A DNA stretch of 54,525 nucleotides, taken from contig JAABQX010000006.1 in assembly GCA_011391215.1 (NCBI GenBank), forward strand, positions 1-54,525, written 5' to 3'. The position numbers and the translations under genes were made by a program. The notes under the pieces are model-generated. The model saw only the letters and a list, made by a program, of their open reading frames with translations. It did not search any database and was not told the origin of the DNA. Source of the stretch: Rhodocyclaceae bacterium. GTDB lineage: Bacteria; Pseudomonadota; Gammaproteobacteria; Burkholderiales; Rhodocyclaceae. The number at the start of each line of letters is the position of its first letter. Positions within the stretch are counted from its first letter, which is position 1. Of the stretch, positions 47,165 through 54,525 are shown in pieces.

Positions 47165-48798
47165 CAGGCTAATGCAGCCGTGACGATCTGTTGCGCCTCG
47201 GCGACGATCTGCTGCAAGTGCGCTTCGCTCTTGAAGCTTTCGGCGTAGAGTTTGTAGATGTCTTCCGTGCCGGACGGGCGGGCGGCGAACCAGCCATTTT
47301 CCGTCGTCACCTTGAGGCCGCCGATCGGTGCATCGTTGCCGGGCGCGCGGGTCATGCGTGCGGTAATGGTCTCGCCGGCCAGTGTGGCGGCGGCAACTTT
47401 CTCGCCGGTGAGCTGTTTGAAGGCGGCCTTCTGCGCCGGGCTGGCCGGTGCATCGATGCGGATGTAATAGGGCGTGCCGTATTTCGCGGCCAATTCCTGA
47501 TAGTGGCGGCCGGGGTCCTTGCCGGTAACGGCGGTGATCTCGGCGGCGAGCAGGCCGAGGATAATGCCGTCCTTGTCCGTGGTCCACGCCGATCCATCCA
47601 GCCGCAGGAAACTCGCACCAGCACTTTCTTCACCGCCGAAGCAGAAATCGCCTTCGAGCAACCCGCTCGAGAACCACTTGAAGCCGACTGGCACCTCAAG
47701 GAATTTACGGCCAAGGCCATTCACCACGCGGTCGATCAGACCGGAGGACACCAGCGTTTTGCCGACGGCAGCAGATGTCGGCCATTGCGGGCGATGGGTG
47801 AGCAGGTAGTTGATCGACACCGCGAGGTAATGGTTGGGGTTCATCAGGCCGATGGATGATGTGACGATACCGTGGCGATCAACATCGGCGTCGTTGCCCC
47901 AGGCGATGTCGAACTTGTCCTTGAGCCCGACCAGGCTGGCCATGGCGTAGGGGCTCGAGCAGTCCATGCGGATCTTGCCGTCGTGGTCGAGCGTCATGAA
48001 GCTGAACGCGCCATCGACCTTGGGATTGACCACCTCGATGTTCAGGCCATAGTACTTGGCAATCGGTAGCCAGTAGGCGACTGCCGCGCCGCCCATCGGG
48101 TCGACGCCGATGCGCAGATTGGCCTGCTTGATCGCCGCCATGTCGATGACTTCGCCGAGCGCTGCGATGTAGGGCGTCATCAGATCGACCGCCTTCGTCG
48201 TCGGCGCGGCGAGCGCCTGTGCATACGGCATGCGCTTGACGTCCTTGTTGCCAGCCGCCATCAGCGCATTGGCGCGCTGTTCGATCCAGCCGGTGACATC
48301 GGTATCGGCCGGGCCGCCGTGCGGCGGGTTGTATTTGATGCCGCCATCCTGCGGCGGGTTGTGCGACGGCGTGATGACGATGCCGTCGGCGCGCGGCGCG
48401 GTCTTGTCAGTGTTGTGGGCGAGGATGGCGCGCGAGATCACCGGCGTCGGTGTGTAGCCGCCGTCAGCCTGTAAATGAGTGATTACGCCGTTGGCGGCGA
48501 GTACTTCGAGCGTCGTCTGCTGCGCGGGGGCGGAGAGTGCGTGGGTATCCATGCCGAGGAACAGCGGGCCGGTGATGCCCGCCCCGGCGCGGTATTCGGC
48601 GACGGCCTGGGCGATGGCCAGAATGTGCGCTTCATTGAAGCTGCCGTGGAGCGCACTGCCGCGATGCCCGCTGGTGCCGAAGGCGACGCGCTGGGTTGGC
48701 TGGGTGACATCCGGGGTGTTACGGTAAGCCGCCAGCAGCGCGGGAATATCGGTGAGACTGGTTTGCGGGGCCGGTTGGCCTGCGAGGGGGTGGGTCAT
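47164..48798 (-). CDS. pgm: Phosphoglucomutase, alpha-D-glucose specific
   Basis: This enzyme interconverts glucose-1-phosphate and glucose-6-phosphate. The 544-residue protein has the N-terminal [20 protein letters not shown], the phosphoserine loop [20 protein letters not shown], the metal loop [10 protein letters not shown] and [11 protein letters not shown]. Its length matches E. coli Pgm. The gene ends within a copy of the dispersed repeat. It is divergent from the coiled-coil gene. Confidence 0.97.
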   Translation of the reverse strand: MTHPLAGQPAPQTSLTDIPALLAAYRNTPDVTQPTQRVAFGTSGHRGSALHGSFNEAHILAIAQAVAEYRAGAGITGPLFLGMDTHALSAPAQQTTLEVLAANGVITHLQADGGYTPTPVISRAILAHNTDKTAPRADGIVITPSHNPPQDGGIKYNPPHGGPADTDVTGWIEQRANALMAAGNKDVKRMPYAQALAAPTTKAVDLMTPYIAALGEVIDMAAIKQANLRIGVDPMGGAAVAYWLPIAKYYGLNIEVVNPKVDGAFSFMTLDHDGKIRMDCSSPYAMASLVGLKDKFDIAWGNDADVDRHGIVTSSIGLMNPNHYLAVSINYLLTHRPQWPTSAAVGKTLVSSGLIDRVVNGLGRKFLEVPVGFKWFSSGLLEGDFCFGGEESAGASFLRLDGSAWTTDKDGIILGLLAAEITAVTGKDPGRHYQELAAKYGTPYYIRIDAPASPAQKAAFKQLTGEKVAAATLAGETITARMTRAPGNDAPIGGLKVTTENGWFAARPSGTEDIYKLYAESFKSEAHLQQIVAEAQQIVTAALA

Positions 48799-48882
48799 CG
48801 TCTATCTCCTTTTTTTGCCTGAACTAGCAGGCTTTACATGCCGCTATTCTAGCCTCCGCCTCGCGTTGAGGCGCGTTAGTCT

Positions 48883-49785
48883 ATGGAGCCGATAATTGTT
48901 TTTCCCGCCATGAATCAGTCTTTTACACTCGATGAACACCGCACCGCCCAAGCGAATGCGCTGGCACGCGCCGGTACTGACGAACGTGCGCGGGTGGAAG
49001 CCGAGCGGCGCTGTGATGCATTGAACGATCTGCTGGATGCCGCCGAACAGCGTGCGCAAGCGGAGCACTTGGCCAGGGAGCAGGCGCTGGCCCGCGCCAG
49101 TGCCGAGGCGCAGGCGCGCCAGCTGGCAATCGAGAAGACACGTTACGAACAGGCGGCGGATGCGGCGCTGCATGCCCGGCGGGAAGCCGAAGCGCGGGCG
49201 ACTGTCGAGGCGCAACGCAAGGAGCAGGCGTTGGCCGAACTTGCCACGGCAACTGCGGTGCGGGAAAAGCGCGAAGCGGAACTCGAGGTGCTGGCACGCG
49301 AAAAAGCGGCGGCGGAACGCGGTGCGCTGGCGGCGGCGCATCAGCGCCTCCAGTCCGAACAGGCGGCCGAAATGTTGGCCCTCGCCAGGATCGCTGCAGA
49401 ACAGGAAGCCGCCCGTGTGCTGACTGAACGACTAACCGTCGAGCATGAAGCAGCCGCGGCCGCTGAAGCCAGGCAGTTGGCTGAAAACGAGGCGCGCGCG
49501 GCGCAAGCCGAACGCTTGATGCTAGAGCAGCAGTGGGCAAATATACCGCGTGTCGCCCGACCGGTGACAGCCGGGCAGTCGCGCGGCGGGTCGCGCACAC
49601 TGACGGCTGTGCTGGCCATCGGTTGTGGCGTCGTCGGCACGCTGACGGGTACGTGGTTGGGTGAAAATCAGCTCGGCGGAAATCATCCCGGCGCTACCAG
49701 ACCGGCACTCTCGGGCGATGGTTCTTTGAAGCTGGAAACCCGCCTGTCGCAGCAACCGCAGCCCCTCGTGCGACCCAGCCGATAA
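48883..49785 (+). CDS. Ala/Glu-rich coiled-coil protein with one C-terminal membrane helix
   Basis: I do not recognise a family. The 300-residue protein is mostly one long alpha-helical coiled coil (about residues 18-215, rich in A, E, R and Q), then a short linker, one membrane helix (TAVLAIGCGVVGTLTGTWLG, 240-259) and a 40-residue polar tail. The arrangement suggests a cytoplasmic coiled coil tethered to the inner membrane. An internal ATG at 48910 is an alternative start. The radical SAM gene follows 2 nt after its stop, so the two are very likely co-translated. Confidence 0.7.
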   Translation: MEPIIVFPAMNQSFTLDEHRTAQANALARAGTDERARVEAERRCDALNDLLDAAEQRAQAEHLAREQALARASAEAQARQLAIEKTRYEQAADAALHARREAEARATVEAQRKEQALAELATATAVREKREAELEVLAREKAAAERGALAAAHQRLQSEQAAEMLALARIAAEQEAARVLTERLTVEHEAAAAAEARQLAENEARAAQAERLMLEQQWANIPRVARPVTAGQSRGGSRTLTAVLAIGCGVVGTLTGTWLGENQLGGNHPGATRPALSGDGSLKLETRLSQQPQPLVRPSR

Positions 49786-49787
49786 AA

Positions 49788-51683
49788 ATGACTCAGCGCG
49801 TTCTGTCGGTCATCCCGCCGATGACGCAACTCAACACCCCGTATCCGTCGACGGCGTATCTGACAGGATTCCTGCGGTCGCGGGGCGTGACGGCGGTGCA
49901 GGAAGATCTCGCCCTCGCCCTTGTTCTGGAATTGCTTTCACCTGCAGGGTTACGGGCCATCCGTGATTGCATTCACGCGCTGCCGAAAGCGCGCCGCTCA
50001 CCGGCTGTCAAAGCCTTTGATCAGCAGTTCGAGCGTTATCTCGGGACGATTGCCCCCGTGGTAGCTTTTTTGCAGGGGCGCGACCCCAGCCTGGCGTTTC
50101 GCATCGCCGGACGCAATTTCCTGCCGGAAGGGGCGCGCTTCGCGTCCCTCGATGTCTACGTCGATGATGAAGGTGGAGATCCGCTCTCATGGGCCTTCGG
50201 CGCGCTCGGCATCCAGGATCGCGCACGGCACTTCGCCACGCTGTATCTGAACGATGTTGCCGATGTGCTGCGCGAAGCGGTCGATGCGCGCTTCGAGTTC
50301 GTGCGCTATGCCGAATCCCTGGCACAAAGCCAGGCGACGTTCGAGCCGCTCGCCCAGGCATTGGCGGCGGCGCCCACTTTGGTTGATCGCACCCTGCACG
50401 CACTGACGCTGGCGGCTGTCGAACGGCATGCGCCCAAACTGGTTCTGGTCTCGGCACCGTTTCCCGGCAACGTTTATGGCGCGTTCCGCATCGCTCAAAC
50501 ACTCAAGGCGTACGATCCGTCGCTGATTACCGTGTTGGGTGGCGGCTTTGTGAATACCGAGTTGCGTGAGCTCGCCGAGCCAAGGGTTTTCGACTACTTC
50601 GATTACGTGATGCTCGACGACGGTGAGCGCCCACTCCTGGCTTTGCTCGAACATCTGCAAGGCGAGCGACCCGTTGAGCAATTGGTGCGCACCTTCTTGC
50701 GTGAGCATGGTCAAGTGCGTTATGTCGATGCCGGGGAGCCGGACATCCCCTTCGCCGCGGTCGGCACCCCCACTTGGGACGGTCTGCCGCTTGACCGTTA
50801 CCTGTCGTTGCTGGACATGCTCAATCCCATGCATCGGCTCTGGTCGGACGGGCGCTGGAACAAGCTTACCGTTGCGCACGGCTGCTACTGGAAGAAATGC
50901 AGCTTCTGCGATACCTCGCTCGACTACATAGCACGTTACGATGCCGCCGCCGCGACGCTGCTGGTGGATCGCATCGAGGCAGTCATCGCCGAGACCGGGC
51001 AGACCGGCTTTCATTTCGTCGATGAAGCTGCCCCGCCGAAAGCGCTGGCGGCACTGGCCGAGGAACTGCAGCGGCGCAATCGGGCGATTTCCTGGTGGGG
51101 CAACATCCGCTTCGAGAAATCCTTTACGCCCGACCTCTGCCAGCGCTTGGCCGATAGTGGTTGCATTGCCGTTTCCGGCGGGTTGGAGGTGGCATCCGAC
51201 CGCCTGCTCAAGTTGATGCAGAAGGGCGTCTCGGTCGAACAGGTGGCGCGCGTTACCCGTTCTTTCAGCGACGCCGGTATCCTCGTGCATGCCTACCTGA
51301 TGTACGGTTTCCCAACCCAGACCGTGCAGGACACCGTCGATGCGCTCGAATATGTGCGTCAGTTATTCGATGCTGGCTGCATTCAGTCGGGCTTTTTCCA
51401 TCGCTTCGCCTGCACCGTGCATTCGCCCGTCGGCCAGCATCCGGAGCAGTATGGTGTGACGCTGCAGACCTTGCCGCAGATAACTTTTGCAAAAAACGAT
51501 GTCGGCTTCATCGATCCGGGCGGCGTCGACCACACGGCGCTCGGCGTCGCCCTCAACAAGGCGCTCTACAATTACATGCACGGTCTCGGTCTTGAGGAAA
51601 ATGTACGCAGCTGGTTCGAGATGAATGTCCCCAAAAGTCGCGTGCCGCGCCACTTCATCAGCCGCGCGCTTGAGTCCGCCTGA
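49788..51683 (+). CDS. B12-binding-type radical SAM protein
   Basis: The 631-residue enzyme has an N-terminal cobalamin-binding-like domain (LVLVSAPFPGNVYGAFRIAQ and VLGGGFVNTELRELAEP, but without the DxHxxG base-on motif), then a radical SAM domain with Cys366, Cys371 and Cys374 in GCYWKKCSFCD. This is CX4CX2C, not the canonical CX3CX2C. The remainder has the barrel motifs FHFVDEAAPP and AVSGGLEVASDRLLKLMQKG and a C-terminal extension. The N-terminus SVIPPMTQLNTPYPSTAYLT is typical of the B12-binding radical SAM class. The substrate is unknown; the upstream coiled-coil protein is probably a partner. Confidence 0.88.
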   Translation: MTQRVLSVIPPMTQLNTPYPSTAYLTGFLRSRGVTAVQEDLALALVLELLSPAGLRAIRDCIHALPKARRSPAVKAFDQQFERYLGTIAPVVAFLQGRDPSLAFRIAGRNFLPEGARFASLDVYVDDEGGDPLSWAFGALGIQDRARHFATLYLNDVADVLREAVDARFEFVRYAESLAQSQATFEPLAQALAAAPTLVDRTLHALTLAAVERHAPKLVLVSAPFPGNVYGAFRIAQTLKAYDPSLITVLGGGFVNTELRELAEPRVFDYFDYVMLDDGERPLLALLEHLQGERPVEQLVRTFLREHGQVRYVDAGEPDIPFAAVGTPTWDGLPLDRYLSLLDMLNPMHRLWSDGRWNKLTVAHGCYWKKCSFCDTSLDYIARYDAAAATLLVDRIEAVIAETGQTGFHFVDEAAPPKALAALAEELQRRNRAISWWGNIRFEKSFTPDLCQRLADSGCIAVSGGLEVASDRLLKLMQKGVSVEQVARVTRSFSDAGILVHAYLMYGFPTQTVQDTVDALEYVRQLFDAGCIQSGFFHRFACTVHSPVGQHPEQYGVTLQTLPQITFAKNDVGFIDPGGVDHTALGVALNKALYNYMHGLGLEENVRSWFEMNVPKSRVPRHFISRALESA

Positions 51684-51691
51684 CGCCGCAG

Positions 51692-51715
51692 GCCGTCCCG
51701 CCAGTGCCGACTTTT
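51692..51715 (-). repeat. Dispersed 24-bp core repeat, copy 16 (between convergent genes)
   Basis: GCCGTCCCGCC followed by AGTGCCGACTTTT has one mismatch to the core. It lies between the radical SAM stop (51683) and the HD-protein stop (51732). Confidence 0.9.
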
Positions 51716-51731
51716 TACGGCGGGATACGCC

Positions 51732-53087
51732 CTAAAAATCCGCTTCCAGCCGCTTTAACTCCGCTGACCGGGAGAGCGCGATACGCGCGCATGCGCTGGC
51801 CACCGAGCGGACCAATGCGGGCTGCAAGCTAGCCAGAAACTGGCGGGGTGTTTGTGCGCCGGAAAACATCTTTTTGGCTTGCTCCAGGGCACGGACGGTA
51901 GCTGTCTGACCCTCGTAACGGTAGACGTAGGCGGTCAGGGGCGAGACAGTCAGGTCATGTGCGGATTCTCTTGCGCGGCCTTTTTCAAATATGGCGAGCA
52001 GGGCCGGATCTGTCGGCTGGCCATCACCGTCAAGCGGCGGCAGGAAACTTTCCACCCGATCCGGAATGCCGTAGGGACTGCGGATATCGCCGAGCAACAT
52101 GGCGACCGGACAATCCCCCCCCGTCTCGAGGGCGAGCGCTTCGATCAAGGCAATCGAGACGATCTTGGCACCTAGGTACGCGACCGAAAACGCCAGGTTT
52201 TTTCTGGTTGCGGCCTGCAGGGCTGCAAAATCCTGGGCATTCGGCGTTCCCAGGTAGCTGTGAAATACATGATCCGGATTCAGGGTGGCGAGGAATTTTT
52301 CCATGCGCATCAATGCAACCCGATATTCGCTGATCGAATACACGCCGACGACTGCCAGGGGGGCGTTCGACTCCTCGATCAGTTGCCAGGTGGTGGCCAG
52401 GAAATGCCCCGGATCGGCCAGGGAAAAACTGACAACATCGCGATTGGCCATGAGCACGGCATCGATGACCATGCGGCGGATGTCGGACTCGTCCAGTCCC
52501 GCATACAGCAATTGATTGACGGTGGCCACACGCTCCGCTGCCCGTTCAAAGGGCGATTGGCCGGCCGGGCAAGGACCCCGGAACGGCACCGTGGCTTCGA
52601 TGCAGCTGGCAATATAAATAAGGTCGGCCACGCTGAGATAGGGTTGCAGCAGTCGGGTGCCGACGATGGCACTCAGGAATTCGTTCATGCCGCCGAACAG
52701 CGGCAACGTGTCTCCGGCCTTGAAGCCAAACAGGCCGGCACACAGCTGAGTGCAGAGGTCGTCTTTTTGCAGTGGCAGCAGCACGACCTGGTCATTCCTG
52801 ACTTCAACCACCGCTGTCAGAAGGTCTTTGGCTTTTGCAGGGAAGCCGCCATCGAGCTGGTAATAAACAATGTCATGAAACAGCACGGCCAGCGTCTGCC
52901 GGGAGTTCATGCCTGCGGCCATGTCGAACAAGTGTGCCGAGGTATGGTATTTTCTCTGGCCCTGTTCCATCGAGTGATGGACCAGGGTTGCCAGCCGCTC
53001 GACATCCTTCATAGGCACCTGAATCGACAGATCCTGGAAGGCGTCTGAAAACATCCGCAGAATCCGGTTGATGATGGCAATCGTCAT
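51732..53087 (-). CDS. HD-superfamily domain protein, 451 residues
   Basis: The ATG at 53087 (MTIAIINRILRMFSDAFQDL) was chosen because upstream sequence in the same frame is unlike coding DNA and overlaps the divergent GIY-YIG gene. The N-terminal part has the metal-binding pattern RKYHTSAHLFDMA and LAVLFHDIVYYQ, as in small HD-type predicted phosphohydrolases. The remaining ~350 residues, including LAFSVAYLGAKIVSIALIEA and TAYVYRYEGQTATVRALEQA, are not recognised. Function is unknown; substrate class (nucleotide or phosphate ester) is inference from the fold only. Confidence 0.75.
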   Translation of the reverse strand: MTIAIINRILRMFSDAFQDLSIQVPMKDVERLATLVHHSMEQGQRKYHTSAHLFDMAAGMNSRQTLAVLFHDIVYYQLDGGFPAKAKDLLTAVVEVRNDQVVLLPLQKDDLCTQLCAGLFGFKAGDTLPLFGGMNEFLSAIVGTRLLQPYLSVADLIYIASCIEATVPFRGPCPAGQSPFERAAERVATVNQLLYAGLDESDIRRMVIDAVLMANRDVVSFSLADPGHFLATTWQLIEESNAPLAVVGVYSISEYRVALMRMEKFLATLNPDHVFHSYLGTPNAQDFAALQAATRKNLAFSVAYLGAKIVSIALIEALALETGGDCPVAMLLGDIRSPYGIPDRVESFLPPLDGDGQPTDPALLAIFEKGRARESAHDLTVSPLTAYVYRYEGQTATVRALEQAKKMFSGAQTPRQFLASLQPALVRSVASACARIALSRSAELKRLEADF

Positions 53088-53164
53088 GAATGAAGCACCT
53101 CGAGCAGTGAAGTTACCCTCGATTCTAAAGATTCGATCTGCGCCGGATCGGTGAAAATAGCAGC

Positions 53165-53752
53165 ATGGCGCACCCTCTCTGGCACCTTTACCTTCTGGAA
53201 TGCGCGGACGGCTCACTCTACACAGGCATCACCATTGACGTCCAGCGGCGTTTTCGCGATCATTTAAATGGCAAAGCTGCGCGTTATACCCGTTCCCACA
53301 AAGCCCTGCGCTTGGTAGCATGCAGCCCTGTCGGCTCGCGCTCGGAGGCGCTGCGGGCCGAAATGGAAATCAAGCGATTGCCGAAGGCAAAGAAGTTCGC
53401 CGCCGTACAATTGCTTGCCCGATTATTTACCCATGACTCTCAAAGGAATGACAACATGAATAAATCCGAACTCATCGAAGCCGTTGCCAAGTCTGCTGAA
53501 CTCTCCAAGGTCGATGCCGAGAAGGCCCTGTCGGCCGTGATCGCTACTGTCGTCAAGGCAGTGGCCAAGGGCGACACGGTAACCCTGGTCGGCTTCGGCA
53601 CCTTCAAGTCATCCAAGCGCGCCGCGCGTACCGGCCGCAATCCAGCCACCGGCGCCGCGCTGAAGATCGCCGCTACCACTGTGCCGCGCTTTACGGCTGG
53701 CGCCACCTTCAAGGCTACCGTTGCCGGCAAGAAGGCTGCGAAGAAGAAGTAA
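53165..53752 (+). CDS. GIY-YIG nuclease-domain frame continuous with HU
   Basis: The first ~85 residues are a UPF0213/YhbQ-type GIY-YIG domain (HLYLLECADGSLYTGITIDV, RRFRDHLNGKAARYTRSHKA, EMEIKRLPKAKKFAAV). Such proteins normally end shortly after this point. Here no stop codon occurs: the frame runs through LFTHDSQRNDN directly into MNKSELIEAV of HU, giving a potential 195-residue fusion. HU also has its own ribosome binding site and start at 53457, so both a fusion and free HU could be made. It may be a true fusion or the stop may have been lost. Confidence 0.75.
   Translation: MAHPLWHLYLLECADGSLYTGITIDVQRRFRDHLNGKAARYTRSHKALRLVACSPVGSRSEALRAEMEIKRLPKAKKFAAVQLLARLFTHDSQRNDNMNKSELIEAVAKSAELSKVDAEKALSAVIATVVKAVAKGDTVTLVGFGTFKSSKRAARTGRNPATGAALKIAATTVPRFTAGATFKATVAGKKAAKKK
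53457..53752 (+). CDS. hupB: HU-type nucleoid protein
   Basis: The 98-residue histone-like protein starts MNKSELIEAVAKSAELSKVD and has TLVGFGTFKSSKRAARTGRN followed by PATG, the DNA-intercalating proline arm, and a lysine-rich tail ending GKKAAKKK. The ATG at 53457 is preceded by AAAGGA at 53440-53445. The same frame is open into the upstream GIY-YIG domain. An intrinsic terminator follows. Confidence 0.95.
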
Positions 53753-53774
53753 AGCGGAGAAATAAGGCAGGCAC

Positions 53775-53805
53775 CGGTACCCTGCTGAAGCGGGGTACCG
53801 TTTTA
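53775..53805 (+). terminator. Intrinsic terminator after hupB
   Basis: CGGTACCC (53775-53782) pairs perfectly with GGGTACCG (53793-53800), with a 10-base loop and a TTTTAT tail. Confidence 0.88.
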
Positions 53806-53853
53806 TCTGCAATTGATTTTTCCGGGGCGTTGCACGTATGAACTGCTTGCAAC

Positions 53854-53877
53854 GCCGTCCCGCCAGCGCCGACTTTT
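53854..53877 (-). repeat. Dispersed 24-bp core repeat, copy 17 (at ferritin-like stop codon)
   Basis: This is a perfect core. On the ferritin-like gene strand the stop TAA overlaps the A-tract of the element (TAAAAGTCGG), so the element supplies part of the stop codon. Confidence 0.93.
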
Positions 53878-54391
53878 ACACGCCGCCGCCGCGGTGGATT
53901 GTCTCGTAGTAGAGCTTTTCCAGTTCTAGCTTGTGCTTGGTTTCTTCGCTGGACAGATAGACGAACAGGTCGCGGATCGGACCGGCAGGCGTGGTGTTCG
54001 CGAGTTCGCCATAATGTGTCATCGCGGCATGCTCGCGACCCATGGCGTATTGCAACACGCTCTGGTCGTCTGGGTGGTCGCCCAGATTCGGCAGGTGCAG
54101 GCAGTCGGAAAATTTGCTGTCGCTGGTCGTGCGCTCGATCTCGACCTTGATCTGCTCAGCGATGTCGGCACGTTCGGCGAGTTTGGCGAGCAGGTCAAAA
54201 TGCCCTTGTTCTTCCGCCGCCAGTTCTTCAACCAGATAGCGGATGCGCTTGCTGACTTTCGGGATCAGGCCGGTATAAAAATCGCGTGCACTGGCCTCGA
54301 AGTCGTTGGCGACTTCGAGGATTTCGCGCAGTGTTGTTTTGCTGCGCAGGCGCTCGATGCGATTAGCGGTTCCTTGTCCGGGTTGTGTCAT
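53876..54391 (-). CDS. Ferritin-like diiron protein
   Basis: The 171-residue four-helix protein has ferritin/rubrerythrin-type metal motifs: FEASARDFY, EEQGHFDLL, REHAAMTHY and SEETKHKLELE, that is Glu plus two Glu-x-x-His pairs for a diiron site. There is no rubredoxin cysteine domain. Its start overlaps the stop of an upstream GltD-like oxidoreductase gene (ATGA), suggesting an oxidative-stress or electron-transfer operon (inference). Confidence 0.88.
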   Translation of the reverse strand: MTQPGQGTANRIERLRSKTTLREILEVANDFEASARDFYTGLIPKVSKRIRYLVEELAAEEQGHFDLLAKLAERADIAEQIKVEIERTTSDSKFSDCLHLPNLGDHPDDQSVLQYAMGREHAAMTHYGELANTTPAGPIRDLFVYLSSEETKHKLELEKLYYETIHRGGGV

Positions 54392-54525
54392 TTTGCTTGC
54401 TCCAGCGCAATCAGCGTCGCGTGAATACTTGCCGCAACACGATGTCCGTCGGCCACGGCGGTTACCACATCCGGCCCACGTACCATGTCACCTGCCGCCC
54501 AAAGCCATGCTTCGCTGGTGCGTCC
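54388..54525 (-). CDS. C-terminal end of a GltD-like NAD(P)/FAD oxidoreductase (partial)
   Basis: The 45 visible residues contain AWLWAAGDMVRGPDVVTAVA and the tail ADGHRVAASIHATLIALEQA, the second nucleotide-binding AGD motif at the end of glutamate-synthase-small-subunit-like oxidoreductases. The rest lies beyond the window. Its stop overlaps the start of the ferritin-like gene. Confidence 0.75.
   Translation of the reverse strand, partial: GRTSEAWLWAAGDMVRGPDVVTAVADGHRVAASIHATLIALEQAK

Overview
The window looks like a chromosomal segment of a betaproteobacterium, most likely a Rhodocyclales-type environmental organism. The evidence is GC-rich coding sequence (about 60% by eye), the mnmG-rsmG-parA-parB-atp layout usually found near the origin, a PTS-Ntr block (rpoN-hpf-ptsN-hprK), ubiE/ubiJ and phoBR. 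The genus cannot be fixed from the sequence alone. No rRNA, tRNA, CRISPR array, transposase or prophage gene was seen.

Layout. 1-3543: end of mnmG, then rsmG, parA and parB, tightly packed on the + strand. 3582-10619: a sigma70-like promoter, the complete F1Fo ATP synthase operon atpIBEFHAGDC and an intrinsic terminator. 10670-13312 (-): ubiJ, a Tim44-like membrane protein, ubiE and a DUF971 gene. 13407-15479 (+): a PHO box and phoBR. 15497-25143 (-): a tightly packed run, ribBA-ribH-nusB-thiL-pgpA-pncC-recA-recX-lptB-rpoN-hpf-ptsN-hprK. 25219-30924 (-): a GGDEF/EAL sensor, a fumarylacetoacetate-hydrolase-family gene broken by an in-frame TAG, a flavoprotein gene with no normal start codon, and a PH-domain membrane protein. 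30961-37720: a divergent Anbu cluster (transglutaminase/DUF2126 and Anbu on -, circularly permuted ATP-grasp and alpha-E on +). 37777-48798: accessory and housekeeping genes, including ribE, a Gly/Trp/Pro-rich secreted protein, dsbD, cutA, a ClpX-like ATPase without the zinc domain, a Ser/Thr kinase with a cNMP domain, a lower-GC cytochrome c and pgm. 48883-54525: a coiled-coil membrane protein paired with a B12-type radical SAM enzyme, an HD-domain protein, a GIY-YIG frame that runs uninterrupted into HU, a ferritin-like protein, and the end of a GltD-like oxidoreductase.

The most striking feature is a short dispersed repeat. A 24-bp core (left half AAAAGTCGGCG, right half CTGGCGGGACGGC) occurs about 17 times, in both orientations. 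It lies between genes, directly at stop codons, and inside at least eight protein-coding genes (rsmG, Tim44-like, pncC, thiL, the flavoprotein, the transglutaminase twice, dsbD twice). It has no stop codon in any of its six frames and is translated here in five different frames. In rsmG it accounts for an 8-residue insertion relative to the E. coli protein as I remember it. A second 33-bp unit is joined to the core once in thiL and twice in tandem in dsbD, encoding an 11-residue AVP-type repeat. The behaviour resembles coding-tolerant palindromic elements such as those of Rickettsia, but the core has no clear dyad and I do not recognise it.

Other points worth a second look are two adjacent genes each lost by an apparent G-to-A change, the ClpX-like ATPase with altered pore and ClpP-contact loops, the GIY-YIG/HU open frame, and a radical SAM enzyme with CX4CX2C cysteine spacing.
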